From contig NZ_BAAAFH010000007.1 in the NCBI RefSeq assembly GCF_039523435.1, forward strand, positions 62,001-126,000: a DNA stretch of 64,000 nt. The letters run 5' to 3'. A program made the position numbers and the translations under genes. Shown here piece by piece: positions 9,241-18,317 of the stretch (position 1 is the first letter of the stretch; the number at the start of each line of letters is the position of its first letter). A model generated the notes under the pieces. That model did not search any database. It saw only the letters and a program-made list of their open reading frames with translations, and was not told the origin of the DNA. The DNA comes from Wandonia haliotis. GTDB lineage: Bacteria; Bacteroidota; Bacteroidia; Flavobacteriales_D; Crocinitomicaceae.

Positions 9241-10414
9241 TTTTTTGAGCTGTTTCTATCTTTGATAGCAACTCTAAATTTACACAATTATTGTCTTTAT
9301 CCAATAAAGTAACCTGATTTGTATCATGACCAAATCCGGCACCTTCTGTTCTCAGTGAATTCAACACAATCAGATCCAGGTTCTTTTTCTTCAGCTTACC
9401 TTTGGCGTGTTCAAATTCATTCGTTGTTTCCAGAGCAAACCCAACCAATGTTTGTTGATCTGACTTGTTCTGACCTGCCCAAAACAGCACATCGGGATTC
9501 TTCACTAACTGAAGTTCCATACTGTCTTCCGACTTCTTGATTTTCTCATCCGCGACATGAGACGGTCGATAATCGGCTACAGCAGCAGAAAAAATACCCA
9601 GATTAACGGATGTCCAATGTTCCTGTACCAGCAACAATAATTCTCCTGCTGTTGCAAATCGCCTAATTTCAATTGTTTTGTTTCGTGGCAAGAATCCCGA
9701 AGGTCCCAAACAAAGTATCACTTCAGCTCCTCTGTCTGCAAGCGCATCAGCTAAAGCAATTCCCATTTTACCGGTAGAGTGATTACCAATAAACCGTACC
9801 GGATCAATAGGTTCATAGGTCGGACCGGCTGTCACCAGTGCTTTAACCCCTGCCAAATCGTTATTCCGTTCAGAAGTAAAAAAGGACTGAATGAATTCTG
9901 CAATTGTATCCGGCTCTGCCATTCTACCCTGCCCTGATAACCCGCTTGCCAATTCTCCTGATTCAGCAGGAATCACCTGTACTTCCTGACGGGTTAATTT
10001 ATCCAGATTCTCTTTAGTGGAAGGATGTTGATACATATCCAAATCCATTGCAGGAGCAACAAAAACAGGACATCTAGCAGATAAATACGTCGTCAGCAAT
10101 AAGTTATCAGAATGTCCTACCGCCATCTTTGCCAATGATGACGCCGTAAGCGGAGCAATCACAAATGCATCTGCCCATAAGCCTAATTCAACGTGATTTG
10201 CCCATTGCCCGGTAACCGGATCAAAAAGTTCCGTGTACACTTCATTTTTAGAAACCGTAGCAAGTGTCAGAGGGGTTACAAAAGCAGAAGAGGCTGAAGT
10301 CATTATACATTTGACTTCAGCCCCAAGTTTTATTAAAGCTCGCACCAGCATTGGGGTTTTGTAAGCCGCAATCCCTCCGGTTACACCGACCAAGATACGC
10401 TTCCCCGCCAGCAT
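9203..10414 (-). CDS. coaBC: Bifunctional phosphopantothenoylcysteine decarboxylase/synthetase CoaBC
   Basis: 403 aa, normal for the fused enzyme that joins cysteine to 4'-phosphopantothenate and decarboxylates the product in coenzyme A synthesis. The N-terminal flavin decarboxylase (CoaC) half shows GVTGGIAAYK, the catalytic-His segment NHVELGLWAD and PAMDLDMY near 120. The C-terminal CoaB half starts at about 190 with TAGPTYEPIDPVRFIGN and HSTGKMG, followed by the NADVLFWAGQNK-like nucleotide segment (here NPDVLFWAG). It lies 5 bp downstream of rpoZ in the same operon. Confidence 0.96.
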   Translation of the reverse strand: MLAGKRILVGVTGGIAAYKTPMLVRALIKLGAEVKCIMTSASSAFVTPLTLATVSKNEVYTELFDPVTGQWANHVELGLWADAFVIAPLTASSLAKMAVGHSDNLLLTTYLSARCPVFVAPAMDLDMYQHPSTKENLDKLTRQEVQVIPAESGELASGLSGQGRMAEPDTIAEFIQSFFTSERNNDLAGVKALVTAGPTYEPIDPVRFIGNHSTGKMGIALADALADRGAEVILCLGPSGFLPRNKTIEIRRFATAGELLLLVQEHWTSVNLGIFSAAVADYRPSHVADEKIKKSEDSMELQLVKNPDVLFWAGQNKSDQQTLVGFALETTNEFEHAKGKLKKKNLDLIVLNSLRTEGAGFGHDTNQVTLLDKDNNCVNLELLSKIETAQKIVDYAREIHQSK

Positions 10415-10419
10415 GAGAA

Positions 10420-10731
10420 TTATGCTTTTCTGATGTACGTCTTATCTTCAAGAAGCTCCTGAATAGCCATAGCTACAGGCTTTGGAAGACGCTCATAGAA
10501 TTTAGAGATCTCGATTTGCTCGCGATTCTCAAAAATCTCTTCAAGGTTGTCTGTATGTGAAGCGAAATCAAGCAACTTTTGTGTCAACTCTTCTTTCAGT
10601 TCCACATTGATTTGGTTAGAACGCTTTGCAAGAGCAACAATTGATTCATAAACATTACCTGTTTTCTCTTGTAAATCTACCACATCCCGTGTGATAGTTG
10701 TACGCTCCGCAGTTGAATTTTTAAAGTTCAT
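10420..10731 (-). CDS. rpoZ: RNA polymerase omega subunit, Bacteroidota type
   Basis: 103 aa. The sequence resembles the divergent omega proteins of Bacteroidota: N-terminal TITRDVVDLQEKTGNVYESI, then the omega-like ALAKRSNQI helix and a C-terminal helical PKPVAMAIQELLED segment. Omega helps assemble and stabilise the RNA polymerase beta' subunit. The order bamD-rpoZ-coaBC is common in the phylum and supports the call. It starts 2 bp after the bamD stop. Confidence 0.85.
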   Translation of the reverse strand: MNFKNSTAERTTITRDVVDLQEKTGNVYESIVALAKRSNQINVELKEELTQKLLDFASHTDNLEEIFENREQIEISKFYERLPKPVAMAIQELLEDKTYIRKA

Positions 10732-10733
10732 CC

Positions 10734-11549
10734 TTATGGTTGAATTTTTGTTTTACGTATTGTTTCGAGCTCTTTCTCCGATTTTTCACGAAAACTTTCA
10801 ATGTCTTTCAAGTATTTCGAATTCGGGAAAAGAGACGCAAATTTACGACTTCTTTTTATTGTTTCCTCAAATCTGTCGTATTTTTTACTCTCAACACTAT
10901 TTTGAGACAGCAAAAATTGAGATTTTGTTGCCAGGAAAAGAGCTTCTTCACGTTTGTCACTAGTTGGATATTCTTCAACAAATGAATCAAAAGCCGTAAC
11001 AGATGCTCTGTAGTTTTCCATTTTATCGTAAAGCTTTGCGGATTCATACGCTTTTTGCTCCAGTTTCGATCGCAAACGATCCATAATTGAATTACAACTA
11101 TCTACTAAATTACTTTGCGGATATAACTCAATAAAATTCTGTAATTCCGAGAGTGCTGAACGGGTTTCTGTCTGATCAAGTGTATAATTTGGTGAGTTTT
11201 TCACAGCACACATTGCCCCAAGGAAAGTAGCTTCCTCGGAAAAAGGACTTAAAAAGAAACGCTCCGAATAACTTTTAAAATAATATCCCGCCAGGTAATA
11301 ATCCTCCATCATATAGTGACTTTTCGCCAGTCGAAAATAGGATTCCTCCCCTACCGGACCTTTCGAATATCGTTGATAAATTTGCTCGTACAAAGTAGCA
11401 GAACGATCCCACTGCTCGTTGGTATAAAACTTGTCGGCATAGATCTTCTTTTGCTCGTAATCATCTCCTTTCGCTATTTTATTGTAGTTCGAACAGGATG
11501 AAATACTAACGACACCTATCAGCAAAAGAAAAATAAAAACAGACCTCAT
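10734..11549 (-). CDS. bamD: Outer membrane assembly lipoprotein BamD
   Basis: About 271 aa from the ATG at 11549. The open frame runs 31 codons further upstream to 11642, but the start at 11549 gives a proper lipoprotein signal (hydrophobic VFIFLLLIGVVSISSC, lipobox ISSC), and a promoter element sits at 11567-11574 inside the longer version. TPR-type repeats follow (ATLYEQIYQRYSKGPVGEE, YLAGYYFKSYSERF). BamD is the essential lipoprotein of the BAM machinery that inserts outer membrane proteins. First gene of the operon down to DUF423. Confidence 0.9.
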   Translation of the reverse strand: MRSVFIFLLLIGVVSISSCSNYNKIAKGDDYEQKKIYADKFYTNEQWDRSATLYEQIYQRYSKGPVGEESYFRLAKSHYMMEDYYLAGYYFKSYSERFFLSPFSEEATFLGAMCAVKNSPNYTLDQTETRSALSELQNFIELYPQSNLVDSCNSIMDRLRSKLEQKAYESAKLYDKMENYRASVTAFDSFVEEYPTSDKREEALFLATKSQFLLSQNSVESKKYDRFEETIKRSRKFASLFPNSKYLKDIESFREKSEKELETIRKTKIQP

Positions 11550-11566
11550 ATTAAATTGTTTGACTG

Positions 11567-11574
11567 CAAAAGTA
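11567..11574 (-). promoter_or_regulatory. -7 promoter element for the bamD operon
   Basis: Read on the minus strand this is TACTTTTG, a full match to the Bacteroidota TAnnTTTG element. It is 18 bp upstream of the chosen bamD ATG. No clear -33 TTG at the usual 19-20 bp distance is seen. Confidence 0.55.
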
Positions 11575-11677
11575 ATGTATTTCCTTCCAAACGAAAGATC
11601 AGGTGCATAAATTGTGATTTTTTTAGATTTTTTAGCCATCACTAACCGGCTCCTGTGAATAAATTTCTGTGAAAAAG

Positions 11678-11708
11678 TTGTTACTGGTCAACATTTCCAG
11701 TAATTTCG
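11678..11708 (+). promoter_or_regulatory. Promoter for the alpha-oxoamine synthase gene
   Basis: TTG at 11678-11680, exactly 20 bp, then TAATTTCG at 11701-11708 (one mismatch to TAnnTTTG). It ends 36 bp before the ATG at 11745 and is divergent from the bamD promoter about 105 bp away. Confidence 0.55.
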
Positions 11709-11744
11709 CAGCGTAATTTTCGATTAAGAAAGAAAAAAAGACGT

Positions 11745-13016
11745 ATGGCTTTAGATATCTTTGATAAGTTAATGAAGAATCGCGGTCCGATCGGACAGTA
11801 CGCGAAAGGCGTTCATGGTTACTTCACATTTCCCAAACTAGAAGGAGAGATCGGTAACAAAATGATCTTCCGAGGTAAAGAAGTTTTGACATGGTCAGTA
11901 AATAACTACCTTGGTTTAGCAAATCACCCGGAAGTTCGGGAAGCTGATGCTAAAGCAGCTAAGGACTGGGGAATGGCTTATCCTATGGGAGCACGAATGA
12001 TGACAGGTCAGACTGTATATCACGAGCAACTTGAAAATGAGATCGCTGACTTTATGAAAACGGAGGACTGTATCCTACTTAACTTCGGTTACCAGGGAAT
12101 GGTTTCTGCTATTGACTGTCTGGTTGATCGTCACGACGTGATCGTATACGACAGTGAATCACATGCCTGTATTATAGATGGTATGCGTTTGCATTCCGGA
12201 AAACGTTTTGTTTTCCAACACAACGATATGGAAAGCTTTGACAAGCAAATGGCACGTGCCTCAAAAATTGTAGAATCTACAGGTGGAGGTATTCTTGTTA
12301 TTACCGAAGGGGTTTTCGGAATGGCCGGAGATCAGGGAAAACTGAAAGAACTTGTTGATTTCAGAAAATCAGGTAAGTATCAGTTCCGTTTGTTCGTTGA
12401 TGACGCACATGGTTTCGGAACTTGTGGTGAAACCGGACGTGGTGCCGGAGAAGCACAGGGTGTTCACGAAGAAATTGATGTATTATTCGGAACATTTGCA
12501 AAATCCATGGCTTCTATCGGGGCATTTATTTGTGCTAACGAGAGTGTTATTGAATACATGCGTTACAATATGCGTTCGCAAATGTTTGCCAAGTCACTTC
12601 CAATGCCACTTGTAATCGGTGCGTTGAAGCGTCTTGAACTATTGAGAACAAAACCTGAATTGCGTGAAAATCTTTGGAAAGTAGCTACTGCTTTACAGTC
12701 AGGATTGAAAGAAGCTGGTTTTGACATCGGTCATACCAATTCTCCGGTTACTCCTGTATTCCTTAAAGGAGAAGGAAACCTTGCTGTAGCGACGAATCTT
12801 ACATTTGATTTACGCGAGAATTACAATATCTTCTGTTCAATTGTTACTTATCCTGTCGTTCCTAAAGATGTAATTATGTTACGTCTGATCCCGACAGCGG
12901 TTCACACACTGGAAGATGTTACCTATACGATAGAAACATTTATCAAGTGTCAGGAAAAGCTGGACAGAGGTGAGTATCAGTCAGAGCAACTGGCAACGGT
13001 TGAAACAGATAAATAA
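11745..13016 (+). CDS. Alpha-oxoamine synthase (serine palmitoyltransferase-like)
   Basis: 423 aa, fold-type I PLP enzyme of the alpha-oxoamine synthase group that condenses an amino acid with an acyl-CoA. Visible motifs: NNYLGLANHPEV near 53-64, the substrate-pocket segment DSESHACIIDGMRLH (136-150), the PLP-ring Asp in FVDDAHGFG (DDAH 219-222) and the Schiff-base Lys253 in GTFAKSMASIGAF. Family members include Kbl, BioF, HemA and serine palmitoyltransferase. Bacteroidota make sphingolipids and sulfonolipids, and the protein is closest in feel to Spt-type sequences, so serine (or cysteate) acyl transfer is the likeliest role; this is inference. It is monocistronic, with its own promoter and terminator. 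Confidence 0.8.
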   Translation: MALDIFDKLMKNRGPIGQYAKGVHGYFTFPKLEGEIGNKMIFRGKEVLTWSVNNYLGLANHPEVREADAKAAKDWGMAYPMGARMMTGQTVYHEQLENEIADFMKTEDCILLNFGYQGMVSAIDCLVDRHDVIVYDSESHACIIDGMRLHSGKRFVFQHNDMESFDKQMARASKIVESTGGGILVITEGVFGMAGDQGKLKELVDFRKSGKYQFRLFVDDAHGFGTCGETGRGAGEAQGVHEEIDVLFGTFAKSMASIGAFICANESVIEYMRYNMRSQMFAKSLPMPLVIGALKRLELLRTKPELRENLWKVATALQSGLKEAGFDIGHTNSPVTPVFLKGEGNLAVATNLTFDLRENYNIFCSIVTYPVVPKDVIMLRLIPTAVHTLEDVTYTIETFIKCQEKLDRGEYQSEQLATVETDK

Positions 13017-13022
13017 TAACTG

Positions 13023-13050
13023 AAAGCGCCTCTGATGGCGCTTTTTTTTT
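13023..13050 (+). terminator. Intrinsic terminator after the alpha-oxoamine synthase
   Basis: An 8-bp stem (AAAGCGCC at 13023-13030, GGCGCTTT at 13037-13044) with a 6-nt loop, running into a T tract to 13050. It separates this gene from serC. Confidence 0.9.
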
Positions 13051-13082
13051 AGTGAATTCAAATAACCTTAAATTATTTAGCT

Positions 13083-14144
13083 ATGTCTAAAAAACACAAC
13101 TTCGGAGCTGGCCCATGTATTTTGCCACAAGAAGTATTTCAGGAAGCTTCACAAGCGGTTCTTGATTTTAACGGTCTTTCCATTTTGGAAGTTTCTCACC
13201 GTAGTAAGGATTTCGTAGCAGTGATGGAAGAAGCCCAAAATCTGGTAAAGAAAGCTCTTAATGTACCTGATGGTTATTCTGTTATTTTCCTTCAGGGAGG
13301 AGCCAGTCTTGGTTTCCTTATCACAGCAATGAATATGGCTCGTGAAAATAAAAAAGCGGCATACATCAATACCGGTCAGTGGGCAAGCAAAGCTATCGAA
13401 CAGGCTGAAATGGCCGGACTCGAAGTAGAGGTTATTGCTTCATCTGAAGAAGATGGATTCACTTATATCCCAAAAGATTTTGTAGTTCCGGAAGATGTTG
13501 ACTATGTTCACATCACATCAAACAACACCATCTTCGGAACGCAATTCAAATCCTTCCCGAAAACAGGGAAACCACTGGTTTGTGATATGTCATCCGATAT
13601 ATTCTCCCGTGAATTCAATGTAGCTGATTTTGATCTTATTTATGCCGGTGCTCAAAAAAATCTGGGACCTGCTGGAGCTACATTATACATTGTGAAGGAT
13701 GAAGTGCTTGGAAAATCATCATTAGGAGTTCTTCCAACTTACCTGGATTTGTCTGTACACCAGAAAAAAGAATCCATGTTTAACACTCCTCCAGTATTCT
13801 CCGTGTATGTTTCTATGTTGAATCTACGTCACCTGATCAATAACGGAGGAGTTAAAGCACAGGAAGAACTGAATAACAAGAAAGCGGAATTATTGTACAA
13901 TGAAATTGACAATAACCCTAAATTTAAAGCATCTGTAAACAAAGAAGACCGCTCCAACATGAATGTTGTTTTCTTCCTTGCTGATGAAGCTGCTGACAAG
14001 GAGCGTTTTGATCAACTTTGGAATGATGCAGGAATTGTCGGTCTGAAAGGATACAGAACGCTTGGAGGATATCGTGCATCCATGTATAATGCTCTGCCAC
14101 TTGAAAGTGTTCAGGTATTAGTCGACATAATGAAAAAACTATAA
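13083..14144 (+). CDS. serC: Phosphoserine aminotransferase SerC
   Basis: 353 aa, normal length. It converts 3-phosphohydroxypyruvate and glutamate to phosphoserine in serine synthesis (and acts in vitamin B6 synthesis in some bacteria). The N-terminal HNFGAGPCILP signature, LQGGASLGF (about 70-78), the SSDIFSREF segment at about 170-178 and the PLP lysine K192 in AGAQKNLGPAG are all present; the C-terminus has GLKGYRTLGGYRASMYNA. It is followed after 20 bp by the dehydrogenase that supplies its substrate. Confidence 0.96.
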   Translation: MSKKHNFGAGPCILPQEVFQEASQAVLDFNGLSILEVSHRSKDFVAVMEEAQNLVKKALNVPDGYSVIFLQGGASLGFLITAMNMARENKKAAYINTGQWASKAIEQAEMAGLEVEVIASSEEDGFTYIPKDFVVPEDVDYVHITSNNTIFGTQFKSFPKTGKPLVCDMSSDIFSREFNVADFDLIYAGAQKNLGPAGATLYIVKDEVLGKSSLGVLPTYLDLSVHQKKESMFNTPPVFSVYVSMLNLRHLINNGGVKAQEELNNKKAELLYNEIDNNPKFKASVNKEDRSNMNVVFFLADEAADKERFDQLWNDAGIVGLKGYRTLGGYRASMYNALPLESVQVLVDIMKKL

Positions 14145-14164
14145 TTAAAAACCAACAGTTTACC

Positions 14165-15130
14165 ATGAAAGTTTTAGCTAATGACGGAATATCTCCTGAA
14201 GGGAAGAAAAGCCTTGAAGCATCGGGATATACTGTAATTACAGATAAAGTAGAACAAGAGAATTTAATTGATTACATCAATAACGAGCATATCGAAATAC
14301 TTCTTGTACGAAGTGCTACGACAGCCCGAAAAGAATTAATTGATGCCTGTCCGAACCTTAAACTGATCGGACGCGGAGGTGTTGGAATGGATAATATTGA
14401 TGTTGCTTATGCCCGCGAAAAAGGGGTTCAGGTAATCAATACACCCGGCGCATCTTCTCAGTCTGTAGCCGAGTTGGTTATGGGTCAATTATTCGCTATT
14501 TCACGTTCTCTGCATGACTCTTTCCGTAATATGCCTGAATGTAAAAACGGACAATTTGCTGTTTTGAAGAAAAAATATTCGAAAGGTGTTGAGTTACGGG
14601 GGAAAACATTACTTATTGTCGGATTCGGAAGAATCGGTCAGGCACTTGCCGGATATGCTCTGGGAGTTGGAATGAAAGTAATTGCTGCCGATCACCAAAC
14701 GAAAGATGTACAGATTACAGTTCCTATCGCAGGTACGGAAGGAGTAAAAGTAACAATTACGCCTTCAACAGACGTGAAAGAATTGCTTCCGGAAGCTGAT
14801 TTTATTTCTGTTCATGTCCCTAAACAGGCTGACGGAAGTGCTGTATTCGGGAAAGCAGAATTCAACCTGATGAAAGAAGGTGTCCGTATCGTAAATGCGG
14901 CACGCGGTGGTGTAATTGATGAAGCTGCTCTTTTATCTGCTTTAAATGAAGGAAAAATTGCTCAGGTAGCTCTTGACGTGTACGAAAATGAGCCTACTCC
15001 ATGGGCTGAGCTTCTTCAACATGAAAAAATAGCCTGTACACCTCATATCGGTGCAGCTACTGTAGAAGCACAAGACCGAATCGGACTTGAACTGGCAGAT
15101 CAGATTGTAAGTTCTTTCGGGAGTAAATAA
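14165..15130 (+). CDS. serA: D-3-phosphoglycerate dehydrogenase (short form)
   Basis: 321 aa 2-hydroxyacid dehydrogenase. The NAD-binding loop GFGRIGQ is at about 158-164, the catalytic Arg in NAARGGVIDE, Glu in YENEP and His in TPHIGAATVEAQ. There is no C-terminal ACT domain, so the serine feedback site of longer SerA enzymes is absent. Being next to serC argues strongly for the first step of serine synthesis rather than another hydroxyacid substrate. The two genes form a small operon closed by the terminator at 15152-15187. Confidence 0.9.
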   Translation: MKVLANDGISPEGKKSLEASGYTVITDKVEQENLIDYINNEHIEILLVRSATTARKELIDACPNLKLIGRGGVGMDNIDVAYAREKGVQVINTPGASSQSVAELVMGQLFAISRSLHDSFRNMPECKNGQFAVLKKKYSKGVELRGKTLLIVGFGRIGQALAGYALGVGMKVIAADHQTKDVQITVPIAGTEGVKVTITPSTDVKELLPEADFISVHVPKQADGSAVFGKAEFNLMKEGVRIVNAARGGVIDEAALLSALNEGKIAQVALDVYENEPTPWAELLQHEKIACTPHIGAATVEAQDRIGLELADQIVSSFGSK

Positions 15131-15151
15131 AATACCGTTTTAATTCATTAT

Positions 15152-15187
15152 AAAACAGGGCTATCAAATGATAGCCCTGTTTTTTTT
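15152..15187 (+). terminator. Intrinsic terminator after serA
   Basis: A long stem (AAAACAGGGCTATCA from 15152, pairing with TGATAGCCCTGTTTT) with a minimal loop, ending in eight or more T. A second, weaker hairpin with a T6 run follows at 15201-15237. Confidence 0.9.
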
Positions 15188-15329
15188 CACCTAAGGATTT
15201 CTCTATTCTGCAGAAATTCGAGAACATAGAGTTTTTTGGTTTCAGCTAATCCTCAAGCTGAAAAAAACAGAATAGAAAGCCAGGTGTGCGATACTAGGGT
15301 TGTTTTACACCTGTACCTCAGGCGGCAGT

Positions 15330-16478
15330 TTAGTTTCCTATATCTCCCGATTGATTATTAGAAAACACATTATTTCCGTCATCTACCAGCGTATTACTTC
15401 CTCCATAGTTCATAATTCCATACGTTTGACTATCTGAAATCAAAGAATTACCGATTCTCATACGTGAATTGTCATACAAGTATAACATTGCATCCCAGGA
15501 AGCATTTCCACCTCCGTATGAAATGGTACAATACTGGAATTCATTATTCAGATTATTGGATCCGATAAAACGAATATTGTTCCAATATCCATTCACCGAT
15601 TGTTCTCCTGTAATCGTAATTGGATTGGACACAGATCCAATAGCTTTAAAAGAACCGCTCCCGGACACAGAAACTCCGGAACCAGGTCCCATAGTCATAT
15701 TCACACCGGGTTCTAACTCTACCGGAGCTACTACATCCAAATTTCCCGTACGAATAAAATAGGGAACCATTGTAGAATGGATGGTTTTAGTCGTACCTAT
15801 TTCACCATAATCTACTTCAATACGGTTGTATCCATTGTCATAAGCAGAAAAAGTTCCGTCAAACTTATCAATATGAGAAGGTTGAATCAAGGCCGGAGCT
15901 AACTGAATATCATGAATTGTATTATTCGAAAAGTCCGAAAGTGTAAATTCAGGTGTATAAACCAATATTCCATAATTGTTACCATGTCGAATCGTACTAT
16001 TACTCATCGCAAGTCTTCCGTTCTGATAACAATAAACAGAAGCATCGTAACTACCATCACCACCACCGTGCTCTATAATCGTATAGATCATCTGGTTGTT
16101 TGCATTGTTACTCATAAAAAGTATCTTGTTCCAACTCCCTGCTGATTTTGATTCTCCCGTAAAACGAATTGGTAAAGCCGCAGTACCGACGGACTTAAGA
16201 GACCCTGAACCGTCTACTATAATTTGTGATCCCGGAGCCATAACTATAACAGTTCCCGGCTCTATTGTCACTGCTGCATTGATACTGAAAGTTCCGCGTA
16301 CAATATAGTCCGGAGTAGTCAGGCTTTCAAAACGGTTCTCCAATGTTCTGGGCGTGTTCTGATCACCCGAAAGTTCAATTGCACCGGCTGTTTCTTCCTC
16401 CTCTTTCTGTTTACATGAAGAAAAGACTAACAGACCTGCTAAAAAAAGCGTTGCCGAAGTTTTAAAGTTAATTTTCAT
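15330..16478 (-). CDS. Lipoprotein with duplicated beta-helix-like domain
   Basis: 382 aa. A lipoprotein signal (TLFLAGLLVFSSC, lipobox near residue 22) is followed by a short acidic linker. Two homologous halves follow, about 62-200 and 235-375. Each contains an EPGxxxxMxPGSxxxVxGSGS block, a PIRFTGE/PITITGE block, a W-N-x-I-F segment and an HGGGDGSYDA/YGGGNASWDA block. The pattern resembles right-handed parallel beta-helix proteins with short G/N-rich turns. Surface or cell-envelope binding is plausible, but no catalytic motif is visible and the function is unknown. Confidence 0.8.
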   Translation of the reverse strand: MKINFKTSATLFLAGLLVFSSCKQKEEEETAGAIELSGDQNTPRTLENRFESLTTPDYIVRGTFSINAAVTIEPGTVIVMAPGSQIIVDGSGSLKSVGTAALPIRFTGESKSAGSWNKILFMSNNANNQMIYTIIEHGGGDGSYDASVYCYQNGRLAMSNSTIRHGNNYGILVYTPEFTLSDFSNNTIHDIQLAPALIQPSHIDKFDGTFSAYDNGYNRIEVDYGEIGTTKTIHSTMVPYFIRTGNLDVVAPVELEPGVNMTMGPGSGVSVSGSGSFKAIGSVSNPITITGEQSVNGYWNNIRFIGSNNLNNEFQYCTISYGGGNASWDAMLYLYDNSRMRIGNSLISDSQTYGIMNYGGSNTLVDDGNNVFSNNQSGDIGN

Positions 16479-16504
16479 ATACGTGATTATTTATTACTGC
16501 TGAT

Positions 16505-17119
16505 TTATTTATAGTATTCAAGTAGATACTTCCCTACTTGGGAAAGACATCCCTGAAACGCACCTATTTCTTCTCCTCCGTTAAGGAATTTATTGTATTC
16601 GATATTGATAAGAAATCGCTCTTCCACCCGGATTACCAAATTTTTGTCATAGGGAATATTCTCACTAAAAGCAGCTTCGGTTCCCAGGTTTTCAACAGAA
16701 GCATAAATTTGAGTTTCTTTGGTTCCTGCCAATGGAGCTCCGTATTCTTTCAATTCTTTCATCCGCTGTTTTAACCGGTCACCTGAAGTATTCTCATTTC
16801 GCTCCACCCGGATGATTAAGGCAGAATACTGCTGATCTTTCTCCCGTATTTCATACCGACACACTTTGATCTTGCCTCCTGCATACTCGTCCGGCTGCAT
16901 ATCCACAACTGCTCCATCAAGTCCAAAAACGTTACTGAGATCAGAAGTTCCGAATAACTCACAAGGGCTCTTCTCCCAGTCATTTCCAGTATCAGAACTG
17001 AATTTTTCTTTTTCGGCCAGCTCTTCGGTTTCTTTTCCTTCTGAACAAGCTTGTATCAACAAACCCGTCGTTAACAAGAAGCTGAGTATAATGGACGAAT
17101 ACAAAACAGAGCATTTCAT
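16505..17119 (-). CDS. Lipoprotein of unknown function
   Basis: 204 aa. The hydrophobic signal with lipobox (LLIQAC near residue 25) is followed by a Glu/Lys-rich linker and a compact domain from about 50 containing CELFGTSDLSNVFGLDG, VCRYEI and a terminal FQGCLSQVGKYLLEYY. The three conserved-looking Cys in the mature part could form disulfides. I do not recognise a named family. It sits in a run of minus-strand envelope proteins, 26 bp upstream of the beta-helix lipoprotein. Confidence 0.7.
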   Translation of the reverse strand: MKCSVLYSSIILSFLLTTGLLIQACSEGKETEELAEKEKFSSDTGNDWEKSPCELFGTSDLSNVFGLDGAVVDMQPDEYAGGKIKVCRYEIREKDQQYSALIIRVERNENTSGDRLKQRMKELKEYGAPLAGTKETQIYASVENLGTEAAFSENIPYDKNLVIRVEERFLINIEYNKFLNGGEEIGAFQGCLSQVGKYLLEYYK

Positions 17120-17132
17120 TTTACCGGATTTA

Positions 17133-17513
17133 CTATTCTATATCTGAATCGGATATAATTAATACACACTCCCCTTTTCGCTTTTCAAACTTCGAGAACG
17201 ACCAGTTCGTAAGTGTATTTGTTATTACAGTGGTATCACCTCCCTGAATAGCCAATGGATAATCAAACCATCCGACAGATAAAGCATTATCGCATTGGTA
17301 ATTATCCGGCAACCTGTTTGCATAGTCTTGTTCCTCTCCGAGTTCTATCGTTGAATGACTGGGAACCACCACTATAGTACTATCGCTCATGACAAACCGG
17401 ATATCATAAGAAGATCGATTATTAACTCTTTTTTTGACCTTAATAACCGGATCACACGAACTACAAATTGCAACAAGCAATATTGAAAGTGTTCCTAAAA
17501 TGATCTTTTCCAT
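17133..17513 (-). CDS. Small lipoprotein, paralogue of the gene at 18451
   Basis: 126 aa with a lipoprotein signal (LLVAICSSC, lipobox near residue 20). The mature part shares NxSSYDIR near residue 33 and the C-terminal FEKRKGECVLIISDSDIE with the protein encoded at 18451-18825, so the two are clear paralogues of one unnamed family. Between them lies a gene for a barrel-like protein. No function is evident; a small beta-sandwich envelope domain is a guess. Confidence 0.75.
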   Translation of the reverse strand: MEKIILGTLSILLVAICSSCDPVIKVKKRVNNRSSYDIRFVMSDSTIVVVPSHSTIELGEEQDYANRLPDNYQCDNALSVGWFDYPLAIQGGDTTVITNTLTNWSFSKFEKRKGECVLIISDSDIE

Positions 17514-17576
17514 ATTCCGTTTCGTTTAAATGTTTCCGGAATTCATTCCGGATTTCGATTAGTTACTCAAATTCGA

Positions 17577-18224
17577 TTACATTTTAAAGCAGATTCCTCC
17601 ATTCAAATAGGTCTTACCATATCCCAACTCTAGGAAAATTCCAAACTTATCTTTCGGGTAGAAGCGGATTCCGGCATGCGGTCCACCATAGATCATTACA
17701 CCCACATCACCCCCCAGGTGTTTATACCCCGATTTCGGAATGACAAATGAAGGTCCCGATCCAAGGGAAAGACCTACGTAGACATCCAGTTTTTCGGCAA
17801 ATGTTTTCCCTGCCTTATCATTAATTAACTGTAAAAAGTGAAAGTTTGAAATAATAGCAACAGGAATTCCAATACTCCAAAAGTTTGAATTTCCGCCAAC
17901 TCCGTATGGCCAGGCATACCCCACTCCTAAATTATCATTCATGTTTGCTGAAAAATTAGCTCCAATGGAAAATCCAATTCCGACGTACTTCCCTACTCCA
18001 AATTCTCCCTGAAAACTTAATTGTCCTGAAAGAGGTGAAATCCACCCTTTTAATCCACTGCCATCTTCAGGATACAGCGACCGTAATTCGGACATTCCCA
18101 AGCCAATAAGAAATTGTTTACTCCCTTTTCCCCCAAACGCCTGAGCATTTACACTTCCCACATTCACTACAGAAAATAGTACTGTAGCTATCATCACCAT
18201 TTTTTTGAACCCTACTTTTCTCAT
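17577..18224 (-). CDS. Outer-membrane-barrel-like protein
   Basis: 215 aa. The signal peptide ends near VNAQAFGG. The mature part is Gly- and aromatic-rich with alternating patterns (GKYVGIGFSIGANFSA, YGGPHAGIRFYPKDKFGIFL) and ends in a beta strand closing with an aromatic residue (GGICFKM). This resembles small outer membrane beta-barrel proteins of Bacteroidota, without a specific family match. It is flanked by the two paralogous small lipoproteins. Confidence 0.65.
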   Translation of the reverse strand: MRKVGFKKMVMIATVLFSVVNVGSVNAQAFGGKGSKQFLIGLGMSELRSLYPEDGSGLKGWISPLSGQLSFQGEFGVGKYVGIGFSIGANFSANMNDNLGVGYAWPYGVGGNSNFWSIGIPVAIISNFHFLQLINDKAGKTFAEKLDVYVGLSLGSGPSFVIPKSGYKHLGGDVGVMIYGGPHAGIRFYPKDKFGIFLELGYGKTYLNGGICFKM

Positions 18225-18297
18225 CTCTTTTTTCTTTGAGACAAAGTTCAGTAGATTCTCCGCTTAAAAAAGCAGGGAAAGTCCTGAATTTATACTC

Positions 18298-18309
18298 AGG
18301 GTATACCCT
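18298..18309. promoter_or_regulatory. 12-bp perfect palindrome upstream of the barrel gene
   Basis: AGGGTATACCCT, about 75 bp before the start of the gene at 18224. It could be a regulator site; there is no direct support. Confidence 0.25.
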
Positions 18310-18317
18310 TGTATTTA

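Noticed and set aside
11549..11642. Longer bamD version starting at 11642
   Set aside because: It would place a charged stretch before the lipoprotein signal and run through the TACTTTTG promoter element.
15241..15262. Hairpin TTCAGCT...AGCTGAA as terminator of the beta-helix lipoprotein gene
   Set aside because: No T run follows the stem on the minus strand, so it does not qualify as an intrinsic terminator.
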